Positions 10,771-22,715 are shown, counted from the stretch's first letter. The stretch: 64,000 nt of DNA from Anodontia alba (GCA_964016985.1 OZ024830.1:77806763-77870762); one strand, 5' to 3'. Made by a program: numbers and translations. Notes: generated by a model not told the origin, from the sequence alone.

Positions 10771-11280
10771 AACACTGTGGTATACCGGACAGTAGCTTCA
10801 AACGGAACTTGCGACTCTGTCCGACCGGTAATCGCAAATTTGGGGCTTGTATTTCAGGTAGGTCACTTGTTTATTTTATTCTTTTTTATTATTTTTGATT
10901 ACAGCCTGTCCGTTGGGATGCTGGCAGAAACGAGATTAGATAATAATTATTCACTCGTTGTAGCAAAGTGCTGGAGAAATGGCCTTTTAGTCGGGAGAGA
11001 CTTTAAGACTCAATGGACGATCACGGCGAATGTGGCGTTTTCACTTTGACTGAGCGTCAAGAAAATGTATTTTCCAATAATTATCTCAGTCAAAAGAGAG
11101 ACCTGTTTGACCCATAAAACGCAAAAACCATTTCCTTCGTCATATACAATCACTATTTAGCCCAGTTTCCCGGAAATATGATTTTTGACGAATAAACAGT
11201 ATAATACTGTCTTAGAGACGACTGTCCGCAGTCTTGTCTTAGATGCTTTCTTGACTGTCCGCAAACTTGTGATTATAGGA
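10771..11280 (+). repeat. Long inverted repeat, left arm
   Basis: From AACACTGTGGTATACCGGAC to the GTCCGCAAACTTGTG block. It matches 14340-14878 in reverse complement with mismatches and indels, including GTATTTCAGGTAG, CTGGCAGAAACGAG-like and CTGTCCGCAGTCTTG segments. The 90-codon plus frame here and its minus-strand counterpart at 14.5-15.2 kb are the same repeat and show no known domain. Confidence 0.75.
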
Positions 11281-11348
11281 GATACAGGTAGTGAGTATTT
11301 TTCAACGGGTTTTAACCCATTTATACCTAGTATCCCATAAAAGGAACA

Positions 11349-11418
11349 GTGGCAAACAGTGTAGACGCAGATCAGACACTGCAGAACGCGGTGTCTGATC
11401 AGGGTCTACACTGTTAGC
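11349..11418. repeat. 70-bp hairpin family H
   Basis: Outer arms GGCAAACAGTGTAGA / TCTACACTGTTAGC, then GATCAG / CTGATC. The inner stem here is GACAC...GTGTC. Confidence 0.8.
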
Positions 11419-11984
11419 ATTAAATACAGACATTGTTATGAAACATACTACTTATAAACCTAACAAGACACCCTTTCTGCTGGAAATGGATCGGTCCAAA
11501 GAGATAAGGTAGAAGAGTCTATTTCAGCCATTTGGTTTATGGATACTGGTCTAGAAACATACCTCATGGCATTATCTCGTCAGAGTAACTACAAACGGAG
11601 ATTAACTGGCATTTCATCGTCTGTTTTGAAAAAGAGATCCTTTTGAAGCAAGGATATTAAACAAGATATGAATATACAAGGCTAGGTTTTATTGAGCGGT
11701 TATCAAAAGGTATATTCCAAATAATCAAAAACTAAGTTCTTTATCCTAAGGGACCAGGAAATATTAACTGCACTATGGGAAGGTACTGATAGAGGTTTAA
11801 AGCCCCATACTGCACTGAACAACAGCTATATGTTAAAAAAATGATATCTTCTGTGCAGCAAGTACACCAAACAAAATATATTCCACTTTGTTATACGGAC
11901 TTCAGATCTCTCCTACAAATGAAACTAAATATAAGTTTGAATTGAGCCACGTTACAAGAAAATAATTAACGTCAAAAAGATTGC

Positions 11985-12100
11985 TTTTGAAAACAAAGAA
12001 CACACTACAGATAAGAAAATGGGAGTCTCGGTTTTATTGAGACTCTTCATAAGCAGCAATGAAGTTTGCAACACTGCTTACGCCCTCTAGCGTATACATG
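11985..12100 (+). repeat. Interspersed repeat (GAGACTCGG...TTTATTGAGAC family)
   Basis: AAAACAAAGAACACACTACA through GCTTACGCCC. Related copies lie at 35095-35215 (same strand) and 36280-36380 (opposite strand). Confidence 0.6.
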
Positions 12101-12599
12101 AGCCGAACTCCATTTTTTTTTTGTCATAGGCGAACAGCAAAGGCGCAGATCAGTCGGCACATCCGCGCAGTGTGAATAGCGTGTTAAAGGAGAGCGCAGT
12201 GTAAAATGTCTGTATCTATAGTTATAAATAACTTTTTTAAAACCATAAATAGTGATGCAAGATTGATCAAACCATTCGCTACGTAGAAAATATAATACCT
12301 GTAACTGTTTTAAAAACTGAAACTTTGAAGACTCTAGCTGCCTTCTGTAGCCTAGTAGACCGGTTTGAGTCTTACATAGTAGCAAACCCATGAAGCTGCT
12401 GTTTTCTCATGGTGTGTCTGGATTGTGTTATTTCAAGTTAATTTGATAAATATATCTCAACAATCAGAGCTTGTCGCAATAAGTCATTACAGGATCGATG
12501 TACACTGTGGTCAGTCTCGTTATGGCATCTGTGAGATATGGCCATATATATTATTTTGTGAAAAATAGGTAAGTGTATACTTTTAAATTAATAGACTTG

Positions 12600-12901
12600 T
12601 TTGTTTTGTTTGTGTTGAGGTTTTACGGCCCAGTCAACCCACTTGGGTCATGTCGAGCGCGGTCAGTTTACCTAACCACACGTTTACTGGGCAGACTGTC
12701 TATGCGGTTAACCAGTATTGTGCACATTCTTTCGCCAAAAACTGACAACTGGTCTTCTTGAATAAGCGGAAGGGAGAGAATGACCGTAGAAAAAAATCAT
12801 GATCAATCTCCACGAAAGAATGTTGCCGATCTCGGCGGGGGTTGAGCCCGCGACCTCCTAGTCTCCAGTCGGACGCATCCAACTGAATCACCGAGGCCGG
12901 C
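12600..12901 (-). mobile_element. tRNA-derived SINE, copy 1
   Basis: Minus-strand copy of the SINE described at 18111. Its tRNA-like head is at 12820-12901 and its tail at 12600-12700. The flanks AAATTAATAGAC and AAATTACTAGAC look like a decayed target-site duplication. Confidence 0.8.
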
Positions 12902-13541
12902 AAATTACTAGACTGCTGGTTCGAAATTTAAACTATACAATACACTCCTCCGACATCTTGTCATTCTTTCTGTCGTTCTTTTCTTTGATTTGTTTGATTG
13001 TGTAATTCATAGCTCTGATTGATGTCTAACTCTGAATGGAGTAGTCCTGAGCCCGAGCTCTGCGACAGGTGCTAGGACCGACACTATGTACATGAAATAT
13101 TGTGTTTCTGACAAAGAAGAATAAATAAATCACAGATACCCCTAAAATCAGAAATGAGCTTTTCCAGTCTATAAGGAAGAATATTTTATTTTGTAAAAGC
13201 GGGTTAATCTATATTGACGGGGTCGACGATGAAATATGTCGGACACATCTGTAACAAATGTATATACAAAATTTACAATGGACTGCGTCTACCGGACGTA
13301 GTCATTCATTTCGATTATAATGCTCCGATTTAGGCCAAATTTAGCGAATGGTATTTTTAACGTTTCCAAGGACTTTCGTATTCCTCGTCTTCTGCAGAAG
13401 AGATTATGCAAGAGAGACTATTCTAGTTGTATATTAAATGGTTAAATAAATGTAAAGATAGAAAACTAAACAGCCTTTATTCCACAAAGGCTTTCTGCAC
13501 TATACATACAGCAGACGAAATGTAAAGAATGCCGGACACAA

Positions 13542-13682
13542 AGATAGATAGCTAGCTAGCTAGCTAGCTAGATAGATAGATAGATAGACAGAAGGGCGGA
13601 CGGACAGACGGTAGGATAGATGGAAGGATGGATCTATCAATCGATCGATCGATGGATCGATAGATCGATCGATAGATAGGTA
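13542..13682. repeat. GATA/CTAG/ATCG simple-repeat tract
   Basis: Runs of GCTA, GATA, GGAC and ATCG tetranucleotides in series, an expanded microsatellite with several motif changes. Confidence 0.95.
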
Positions 13683-14339
13683 ATATACCTATATATGTGG
13701 GTTGAAGGTCTTGTTGGACACACTCTTTTTCACTGATTCCAGGGACCGATATATCCGTATAAAGAGCTGCACATTACCAGCATTCTTGAGATTTGGTTAT
13801 CACAATGTTTCTAGACTCTTCTAACCTTTTCATTGGTTCAAGACGGGCAAATTTAGCATATGGTCAATGGCCAAAGAATGGGTACTAATTATTCGTAAAC
13901 TGCCTAGTAGTCTTACGATGACAACTGACCACGCCCGAAATGACTTAAATGAGTCAATGGGTCGTAGAACATCAACATAAAAACAACAACAAAATCTCAA
14001 CAGACCTTCAAGAAACATTTATATTGAGGGGTAACTGGTCAAGTTAATTGAAGCAGTACCTCAGTACGGTCTTAAATCACTTATCATGTTAGTAACATGA
14101 GTTTTGAATATGTTTGAATGTAAATTCAACCTTTGTGGTCGATAGTGTTTTCGGTATTTGAAATTAAGTGATACTGCATATTTGACTGAATAAAAGCATT
14201 TTTATTTGAATTTGATTTCATGCATTTAATTGTATTTCACCGATAGTGCATTGTAGATGCGACTAACTATGTCTCTAGACGAGTATCCATAAGACTTCAA
14301 TCGCATAAAGCATTAAAATCAATTGAAATCTACTGACCG

Positions 14340-14878
14340 GCTGTAATTTTATAGTCGCAAGTTTGCAGACAGTCAAAAAAGCACTGGTGGCAACTACTGA
14401 TTACGTACAGTAGCAAGACTGCGGACAGTCGTACCGAAGACAGTGTACGACTGTTTATTCATTGAAAATCATAAATCGGGAAAAATGTGCTACATAGTTG
14501 TTGTACATGGCGAGGGAAATAACTTTTGCTCTAAAAAGGTCAAATATTCTTTCGATTGACTGGGATAATTATTGGAAAATACATTTTATTGACGCTCACT
14601 TGAAGTAAAAAATATATATTCACCGTGATCGACACAGACATCTTTGAGTCTCTCCTGTCTAAAAGACCCTTTCTCCCGCATTTAGCTATTATGAGGGAAT
14701 AGTTATTATCTAATCTCGTTTCTGCGAGCATCAACACTGGCAAGCTGTAATCAAAAACAGTAAAAATACTAAAATAAACCGGTGATCTACCTGAAATACA
14801 AACCCCAAGTTTGCGATTACCGGTCGGACAGAGTCGCAAATTCCGTTTGAAACTACTGTCCGGTATACCACAGTGTTT
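14340..14878 (-). repeat. Long inverted repeat, right arm
   Basis: Reverse-complement partner of 10771-11280, ending ...GGTATACCACAGTGTT. The two arms enclose about 3.1 kb containing a SINE and simple repeats but no transposase frame. Confidence 0.75.
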
Positions 14879-14984
14879 AAGATATGGCTTTGCTTGAACT
14901 GTTGCATCTGAATACGAACTGTCATCTTGAAGACAGTGAATATAGCTGTACTTACTGAAAGTGCAAAACAACTCCCTTGAGGAC

Positions 14985-15175
14985 AACGATTTTGAAAATA
15001 ACTGAGCTTACTGAAACTGCGAAACCAATGATTTTGAATAGAGATGTGTTTATTGAAACTGCGAAATAACCCCTTGAAGACAATGATTTTGAATAGAGAT
15101 GAGCTTACCGAAAGTCCTTGAGGACAATCATTTCGAATAGAGCTGTACTTACTGAAACTGCTAAACCACTCTTTG
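14985..15175. repeat. Short tandem repeat, about 55-65 bp units
   Basis: Three or four units of the form TTGAATAGAGATG(T/A)G...TACTGAAACTGCGAAA. They leave a minus frame open without coding value. Confidence 0.65.
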
Positions 15176-15273
15176 AACTTGGGCCATTTTATATCACTGT
15201 CTTTGGAACCAGACATACTTTTTGAAGTCTTTCTATTTAGAGACTGAAAGCACAATCATTATATATGTTTAGT

Positions 15274-15276
<3 letters not shown>

Positions 15277-15334
<58 letters not shown>
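15277..15334. repeat. (CA)n microsatellite
   Basis: About 29 uninterrupted CA units. Confidence 0.97.
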
Positions 15335-15337
<3 letters not shown>

Positions 15338-15647
15338 AGTGTATGATACTTAAAAATCCCAATAGTTTCTGTACCGTGTTGGATTCAATTTATTTCAATT
15401 TCTCATTAATTTGAAGCTGTGCTTATTATAAATTTTATTTCAGTCTCTCTGTTTTCTTTTTCTAACTTCATGAGTTGGTCTGCAGACTTAATGTCGGCTC
15501 ACTTCTAAACCTTTATACATGACTTGGACCTGACCTTACTCGCCTGTGGTCGGGCTCATTATGGTTCTTCTTCTAGTTTTTGGTTGCTCCGAATTTAAGT
15601 TTGTAATCGAGATCTCGTCAGTGTTTCATCAGAGTTTTGAGAAGTTA

Positions 15648-16024
15648 AATCAATGTCGATTCTTGTTATATCGACTTCGCTTATCTCAAATAACCGCTTA
15701 TCTCTAAGTGAAAATTTGGTCCCTGTTTTAACATAGAAATCTAACTGCAATTAACAAAATATTGTGGAAAAGAGGATAATTGCTATGAAGGAGAAATTTC
15801 TCCTGTTTTCCACAATTTTTTCAATATATCTCTAACTTCAGGAATGTATTTTACAATAACGGCAAACTAAACTATGTAAATTAACATACATAAAATATCC
15901 ATAACAATCTGTCCTACGAGAGATGTGGTTGTTCGATTTATTTTTGCTGACTTGTCAAGAAACGGATATCTCGAAGTTTTTCAGACAGTCTCTTGGATTT
16001 TGAGATAACGAGAGTCGACTGTAT
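15648..16024 (+). mobile_element. Foldback/MITE family B, diverged copy
   Basis: The left end is GTCGATTCTTGTTATATCGA (diverged) and the right end AACGAGAGTCGACTGTATG. The central hairpin GAAGGAGAAATTTCTCC sits next to GTGGAAAAGAGGATAA. Confidence 0.7.
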
Positions 16025-16088
16025 GTGTTTTTATTGATCCACTTATGAGCTAGAGGACCCCTCGCGGGCGGACCGAACAACTGCAATA

Positions 16089-16422
16089 CAGTAAACCTCA
16101 ATGACTCGAACACCGATGACTCGTTTTCCATGGCCAGTTCAAACTCGTTTTTGAGTCCCGACGAAATTCTTCCAGTAGCACAGGAAAAAAGTAATATTGT
16201 CTTATTTTATGATGAAATTGTATGGTGTGTGTATTCATTAGAATCGTCTCATCGCGGCGATTCTAATGAGTGCACTCAACATACCATTGTTGTGTAAAAT
16301 AATTCCTTACATTTCCATAAATTGTCGCCATTTGCTTACTGACGTGGCGCCATGATTAACCCTCAGTGGCTCGAACTACCCATATCTAGAGCAAATTTTC
16401 ATGGTCCCAGGTTCGACTGTAT
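16089..16422 (+). mobile_element. Foldback/MITE family C, copy 1
   Basis: Ends CAGTAAACCTCAATGACTCG / GGTTCGACTGTAT. The central palindrome is ATTAGAATCGTCTCATCGCG with its complement. It is related in plan to families A and B: bp-rich ends, a central hairpin and no gene. Confidence 0.75.
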
Positions 16423-16516
16423 AATATAGCTGGAACCGTATTGATAATAAGGGAGAGGATTGAGCGCTGGTAAAACTAACTTTAAGCCCCTTCCCTTCGA
16501 CAATATTTTTGTGCCT

Positions 16517-16796
16517 CATTACGAAAACACGCCTATTCAAATATATAGAAAATTTCATCTCCAAAAACCGAAATTTTTCAGGTAAAAAAACTCTGATATT
16601 TTTCATATTTCTGCTCAAAACATAGATTGTGGGTATTCGTTAGAACCGCCTCGCCGAGGCGGTTCTAACGAGTACCAACAATCTATGTTTCTAATCAGAA
16701 ATAAGAAAAATAATGTATACCCCTGTAAACCCCAGTTTTACTATATAAAAGTGTGGTTTAAGGGGGTCAAAATTATATAGGCGTGTTTTCGTGATG
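16517..16796 (+). mobile_element. MITE family A, copy 2
   Basis: CATTACGAAAACACGCC to GGCGTGTTTTCGTGATG, 280 bp. The core hairpin GAACCGCCTCGCCGAGGCGG is perfect. Confidence 0.92.
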
Positions 16797-17029
16797 TGAC
16801 TATCCATGTCTGTAGTCGGACTCAACATGATCCTGTGTGTGCTTTTCTTGTGTTCTGGCTTTAGATCGCCATCGAGTCCTTAACTTAGTTTCATCACAAC
16901 GCTTTTTATTATATGTGTTTCAGTATGATGTTTCACAGATGAGGTAGAGAACCCCTATGCGGACCGAACATGTATTTGGAGTAAAACTGGTTTAAGCACC
17001 CTATTTTTTGTCCTACTGACCGTTCCAAG

Positions 17030-17590
17030 GTGGTTCCTCTGCTGTACTTCTTCTTTCTTTGTGCGTCTGCGGTTTAGTATATGACTTTTGTTCTGTCCTT
17101 ATTTGTTCCTCATCTCTCCTTCTTTTGGGTCCTCTGAAGGATTGTACTCCGTGATTGTGGCATTTCCTGGGTATCTTCACTTATATTTCTACATCAGAAT
17201 TAAGGGTGAGGTTTCGCGCGAGTAAAGCTGGTTTAGGTCCCCAGCAATTTTCCCACTGACCGTTCAATGGCGATTCCCCTATTGCAGTTCTTCTTTGTGA
17301 ATCGATGGTTTCAATTGTTTGTTTTGTCATTATTTGTTCCTCATCCCTCCTTCTATTGGAGCCTCGGGAATGCTGTACTTCATGATTGTGACACTTCCTG
17401 GGTACCCTCACTTATATTTTTGCTGTTGACTGTTCCAAATCGGTTTTCTCGTGGTTTTGTTCATTCTGTTTTTGTTGGTGTGTTGTTCTGTGATGTTGTT
17501 TCCTGTTATTTTAACTTATTCGATGCCTCGGGAGGGCTGTGTTCCGTGACTGTGGCTTTCAACGGTATCCCAATATTTATATAACTGCCA
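17030..17590 (+). repeat. Diverged tandem copies of the 282-bp family
   Basis: Two to three diverged units with CTGACCGTTC(A/C)A, TTCTTTGTG, TCCTCATC(C/T)CTCCTTCT and GTGATTGTGGCA-TTTCCTGG at 17100-17170 and 17335-17400. The last two motifs recur in the array at 23700-24690. Confidence 0.6.
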
Positions 17591-17603
17591 TAGCTTTATA
17601 TTG

Positions 17604-17881
17604 CATTACAAAAACACGCCTCTTCAAATATATTGAAAATTTCACCATCAAAAACTGAAAGTTTTCAGATACAAATTCTGATATTTTTCATATCTCTGCT
17701 CAAAACATAGTTTGTTGGTACTCGTTAGAACCGCCTCGCCGAGGCGGTTCAAACGAGTACCCACAATCTATATTTTGAGCAGAAATTAGAAAAAATAATG
17801 TATACCCCTGTAAACCCCAGTTTTACTATATAAAAGTGGGGTTTAAGGGGGTCAACATTATATAGGTATGTTTTCGTAATG
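17604..17881 (+). mobile_element. MITE family A, copy 3
   Basis: CATTACAAAAACACGCC to GTATGTTTTCGTAATG, 278 bp. Confidence 0.9.
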
Positions 17882-18110
17882 AGATTCGTAGAATAGAATC
17901 TTAAAACAATGACCCTTGAGAGTAATGAACACATACACAAGAATGAAAATATCTAGTGTCGAAGTTTTCTAGGCCAGACTAGCTACTTTTGTCCAATCAG
18001 GTCTCAGCAGTGATCCTCAACGACAGCTGTTGTGACCACAAAATAATCTAAAATAAGTCTATGTTCGGGTCCTTTGTTGTTCAATTAGTGATTTTCTTTA
18101 GCTCTGGTTG

Positions 18111-18415
18111 GCCGGCCTCAGTGGCTCGGTTGGATGCGCGTCCGACAGGAGACCAGGAGGTTGCGGGTTCAACCCCCGCCGAGGTCGGCAACATTCTTTC
18201 GTGGAGATTGATCATGAAATATTTTCTGCGGTCATTCTCTCCCTTCCGCTGATTCAAGAAGGGCGGTTGTCAGTTTCTGGCGAAAGAATATGCACAATAC
18301 TGGTTAACAGCTTAGAGGACTAAGCCTGCCCAGTAAACGTGTGGTTAGGTAAACTGACCGCGCTCGACATGACCCCATTGGGTTTACTGGACCGTAAAAC
18401 CTCAGCACAAACAGA
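18111..18415 (+). mobile_element. tRNA-derived SINE with 13-bp target duplication
   Basis: The head (18111-18190) reads like a tRNA: A box TGGCTCGGTTGGATGC, B box GGGTTCAACCCC, closing GCCGAGGTCGGC pairing with GGCCGGCCTC. The body continues with ATTCTTTCGTGGAGATTGAT and ends ...CCTCAGCACAAACA. TTAGCTCTGGTTG is present at 18098-18110 and again at 18416-18428, a perfect 13-bp target-site duplication as made by LINE machinery. Other copies: 12600-12901, 48105-48410, and partial ones near 43329-43481 and 36040-36180. It is transcribable by RNA polymerase III in principle; it is not a functional tRNA gene. Confidence 0.9.
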
Positions 18416-18943
18416 TTAGCTCTGGTTGCTGATGTTTGAGGTGATTGCCACGAGCTCTCATCCTTTGTTTATCCCAATGACTTAATTTGATTTACTGTGA
18501 TATTATACTGTTTAGGTAGGGAGCCTATATGCAAGCCGAGCATTCATTTTGCATTTTTATTACATTTGAACCAAGGGTGAAGAATGAGGCCCTCCCAGGG
18601 GAGGTACCTGTTCCCTTGTTCCCCTGAAAAAGTCGGCATTTTTCCTTGTTCTCCAAAATCAAAATCTTGATTTTCTAAGTTTCCTGTTCCCCCAAATTGT
18701 CTTTGTTTCCTTGTTCTCTTTAGTTTCAGACTTTTGTTCCCTTGTTCCCCTGAAATAAATGGCCTTATTCCCTGTCCCCCAAAACCCCTGGGAAGGCCTC
18801 AAGAATTGGTACCAGTAAAATTGATTTAATTTCCCGGTAGTTTTTACAACTGGCCGTTCAAAGGCGATGGTTCTGGTGTTGTTTGTTCTTTGTATGACCT
18901 TGTGGCTACCCGCTACGCGCTTTTTCCGTGTTTTATCTTGTTG

Positions 18944-19221
18944 CATCCCCATAACACACCTATATAATTCTGACCACCTTAAACCCCAGTTTTATATAGT
19001 AAAACTGGGCTTTACGAAGGTATACATTATTTTTCTTATTTCTGCCCAAAAACATAGATTGTGGATACTCGTTAGAACCGCCTCAGCGAGGCGGCTCTAA
19101 CCAGTACCCACAATCAATAGTTTGAGCAGAAATATGAAACATATCAGAATTTTTATCTGAACACATTCAGATTTTGGTGGTGGAATTTTCAATATATTTG
19201 AATGGGCGTGGTTTCGTAATG
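18944..19221 (-). mobile_element. MITE family A, copy 4 (reverse)
   Basis: Reverse orientation: CATCCCCATAACACACCTAT to GGGCGTGGTTTCGTAATG. The core is GAACCGCCTCAGCGAGGCGG. Confidence 0.88.
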
Positions 19222-20360
19222 GGTTGTCTTATTGTTGTGTTGAGTAGATCCTGTCTAGCATTGTGATCATCTTGTTGGGGAAGAGGGAGCTGGCTGATTT
19301 GCTTTTTTTTCTAGTTTGCGTGTACTGTCTGTCGTGATGTTTTGTTCTTTCTCTTGGTGTCATTGGTAGGCTATCTTCTATGATTGTGGCTCTTCCTGGA
19401 CATTTTCTATACTATTTTTTTTTCAAGGAAATGGAAGCTATACTTAATGGAGATGCTAATGATAAAAGCAGAGGCAATTAATTAACTGAACGCAGTTTGC
19501 TGCAGAGAGTTAACTCAAGTGAGGTAACTGACTGCTTTCTCCTATTGTAAGCACGAGTATTGGTCTGAAATCCAGGTTATGGACTCCATGGAAAATTTAC
19601 AATGATTGGTAGCTGAGAACAGTAGCACACGGACGATTTTTTTATTGTTATTATATTATTTTTAACTTTGATAGATAAAGTAGTATTACTCACGTGAGTT
19701 GACTTGTCTTTTATTGTCTTGTCATCTTTTCCTTTAGCAGTTTTAGGATGGTGCATTAGTTTCTTTGGAAGGATTTGCGGGCCCTCTTGAGAAGCTGTTT
19801 TACTTTTTGAGTCATCAGTCCTCAGGTCTTTATTATCAATGGACTTCTTTTGCTTTCTTGAACTACTCGTTTTTTCTGAAACTTTTCATATATTTGAGTA
19901 TCACTTGATTAGGAAAAATGCTTGCTTTCTCATTAGAAAGTTACAAAAATACAGTTAATACAATCGAAGACTGGAGATTGTATCCTTAACCAGTCTCTGG
20001 CCTAATTCAGCATACGACAAATAGGTGGCATTTTATTTATTTTTCCCGGAAAACAGGATATAACTTTTCATGGGAAAATAAGAAAATACGTCGTCTGCTG
20101 AAATTATTACTCAGCATGCTAAGCGTCAATGAAACTTACTCACCATGGGAATTTTCCGCACACGACATATTGAAATGTCTTTCTTATTTTTTCTCAGAAA
20201 ACAAGTTTGACCAGAGAGTGGTAAATGTTAAGCATTTGGTTAACCCATTGTAGACTGAATATTCTCCCCTACATTGTATATTGGAAGATTTTAATTTCGA
20301 TTTTAGGTATATCAGGCTATGTGATTTAGATATTCTGAGAGAACAATGGCTGAACTATTT
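19222..20360. other. Intronic sequence, no gene seen
   Basis: Contains a fragment like the 282-bp family (19290-19410: TTGGTGTCATTGGTAGGC, ATTGTGGCTCTTCCTGG). Around 20030-20215 there is a foldback built on GAAAACAGG/CTCAGAAAAC of the same type as 22762-22945. The rest is AT-rich. Confidence 0.45.
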
Positions 20361-20428
20361 GCAAACAGTGGAGACCCTGATCAGACGCCACTGTCTGTGG
20401 CGTCTGATCTGGGTCTGCATTGTTTGCC
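20361..20428. repeat. 70-bp hairpin family H
   Basis: Outer arms GCAAACAGTGGAGACC / GGGTCTGCATTGTTTGCC; inner stem GATCAGACGCCAC with GTGGCGTCTGATC. Confidence 0.85.
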
Positions 20429-21359
20429 AATTACCCTTTTAGGGGTTTCCACACTACAATGAGTTAAAGTTTCCAGAGGCAACATTTTCGATACCGTTCA
20501 CATTTTTTCCTAGAAACAAGGGTTCTACAGAAGAGGCCTGGTGTGCATCAAAGCAAACAGGAAATCACAAAAATTGTCTCCCTTGTAAAACAACGATGGA
20601 ACATATTCCAAGTAAAAGCAGATTGGTTCATTTTAGAGCATATCCGTTTTCAGAAGAAAGAAACTCTAACAAACAGAAAAAAGTCCCGTAAAATGAACAC
20701 TCTGGCCAGAAGAAAAATGATACAATTAAACCTAGCTGAAAGGCCACCTGTATTAAGCAATCACCAGCATTCAAAGGCAAGTTTTTCAGATCCCGTAAAA
20801 GGAAATTAAGTGTAAATTTACCTGTAGTAAACAAGCTCCTATTTAAAGCAAACACATTTTGACTTTCCAATAGGTGCTTGCTTAACACAGGTTTTACTCC
20901 CAGGATGGTTTAACTGATTACAAACCTTTATTTCGTTTTGATCGTCTGCCCATTATCTTCTGCTGTTTTCTAGTGTTTTTTTCCTCCGTAAAATTAAGGT
21001 TTACATGGACATGTATGTGTTGTACGCCAGCTTTGATTGTTGTGTTTACATTCACTGAAAATGAAATAAATGAGTCACATTCTGACATTTTCGCGAAACG
21101 AAGACTCAAATCAGTCTGCGCATCCGCACAGTCTGTTTAGAGTCTTCGTTGTCCGCATGAACCATGCATCCTTGGCTATCCAAAATGCAACGAGGTGATC
21201 ACAGTACCAGACAGGATCCACCAAACACAAAGATTAGAAAGCAAAGAGGACAAAACATAAAAAAGACTGCCACAAGGCAAAACAAAGAACAAACTAGAAT
21301 GCACAGTCGATGGCACGCCATCCAAATCCCACGCCCTTTGCTAATGTTGCTACTAGCAT

Positions 21360-22012
21360 GACGGACGGACGGACTTGCTCTCTCACAACCTTACTATGAG
21401 GACAGACCATGTAGCAAGTTTGGTTAAATTCCACCTAGTGGTTTAAACGAAAGCCTTACGGACAGATGGACAGACGCCGGACGGACAGAAAAATAATGAT
21501 GCTCTCGTACACCCTTATCATGAGGGGATGTGATGTAGCAAGTTTGGTGGAATTCCGCCCAGTGGTTTAGGAGAAATAGCGTGATGGACAGATGGACGGA
21601 CGACGAACGCTCGAAAAAATAATGTTGCTCTCGCACACCCTTACCATGAGGGAAAGTGATGTAGCAAGTTTGGTTGAATTCCGCCCAGATGTTTAGGAGG
21701 AGATAGCGTGACGCAGAGGTGGACGGACGACGGATGCACAGACGGACGGAGGCAAGGAAAAACAATGTTGCTCTCGCACAGTCTTACCTTCGGGGGAAGT
21801 AATGTTACAATTTTGGTTGGTTTAGGAGGAGATAGTGTGACAGACAAACGGACGGACGACAAATGCACGGACGGACGGACGCACAGAAAAATAATGTTGC
21901 TCTTGCACACCCTTACCATGAGGGGAAGTGATGTAACAAGTTTGGTAGAATTCCGCCCAATGGTTTAGGAGGAGATAGCGTGACTGACATACAGACGGAC
22001 GGACGGCGGCAT
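21360..22012. repeat. Tandem repeat, 120-150 bp units
   Basis: Five units, each with (A)ATGTTGCTCTCGCACACCCT, TACCATGAGGGGAAGTGATG, TAGCAAGTTTGGT(T/G)GAATTC, CGCCCAGTGGTTTAGGAG and a GACGGACGGACGG run. Open frames here on both strands are a by-product. Confidence 0.9.
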
Positions 22013-22089
22013 TTATGATTTCCCCATCATCACTTTTTTAAAAATCGTGGGGATAACAACACCAGTTCCACCGCTTTAGAACGGTCAGT

Positions 22090-22140
22090 TGGGGGGGGGG
22101 GAGGGGGCGGGGGGGAGGGGCGGTGGGGGTTGGGGGGTGT
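22090..22140 (+). repeat. G-rich tract with quadruplex potential
   Basis: Runs of 5-10 G separated by single A, C or T over 50 bp on the plus strand, the template strand of the SH2 gene, within intron 4. Several G-quadruplex registers are possible. Confidence 0.85.
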
Positions 22141-22345
22141 GTATAGATGAGGGTGGAGATGTTAAATCGATTTTACTGTACCAACTCTTTACTCAAGGTT
22201 ACAATGTTGTAAAATACAGAATGACTGTTCGGCTCGAATATTTAACCATTATGCTGAATAAATTAAGATGCCACGACCAATTATAATTGTCAGCAAATCA
22301 GATAAGTTGATCCAGGCTGTTGATACAAATTCGTCCTCTGAATGA

Positions 22346-22416
22346 CAAAGAGTGTAGATCCAGATCAGTTGGCTTCTGAAGAAGAAGCTAACTGATCTGG
22401 ATTTACACTGTTTGCA
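22346..22416. repeat. 70-bp hairpin family H
   Basis: GTGTAGATCCAGATCAGTTG / CTGATCTGGATTTACACTG; inner stem GTTGGCTTC...GAAGCTAAC. Confidence 0.85.
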
Positions 22417-22484
22417 TATTCGGGTTCAGCAGGACCAGGGTTAAGAGAAATACCTTTGAATAAAAGCTAAAGTAATATACAAAC

Positions 22485-22715
22485 CTTCGTCATCGCTGCT
22501 TGAAGCAGATGACACTTCCAAGTTATCATCTACAGTATGTTCATCTCCTATATCGTCATCACGATTCATATCTTTATCACCTGGGTAAACTTTCAGATAA
22601 TCGCTGCCGCTGTAGTACGGCTTTGAGTCAGGTGGGGGTAATGGCGTGTAATGGTGGTCGAGAGCAGATAAAGACTGGGATCGCCTCTCAGCCAAACCGT
22701 TGGTTTCTTGATTTG
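22485..22715 (-). CDS. Exon 4 of SH2 adaptor, Tyr/Pro-rich
   Basis: 231 nt, the largest exon, phase 1 at both ends. The acceptor is ATATTTTCCAG and the donor GTTTGT. It encodes about 77 residues. The centre carries a tyrosine cluster with a proline run (HHYTPLPPPDSKPYYSGSDY then LKVYPG) followed by a long acidic Ser-rich stretch (DDDIGDEHTVDD, SSASSSDDE). Tyrosines in an acidic, Pro-rich setting are what kinase-substrate adaptors of the SLP-76/BLNK type use as docking sites. The role of any single tyrosine here is inference. Confidence 0.75.

Noticed and set aside
14540..15255. 148- and 174-codon minus frames
   Set aside because: They span the inverted repeat also found at 10771-11280 and a short tandem repeat; no domain and poor composition.
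18105..18190. A functional tRNA gene
   Set aside because: A and B boxes are present, but the sequence lies at the head of a 300-bp element with target duplications and recurs elsewhere with the same body, so it is a SINE.
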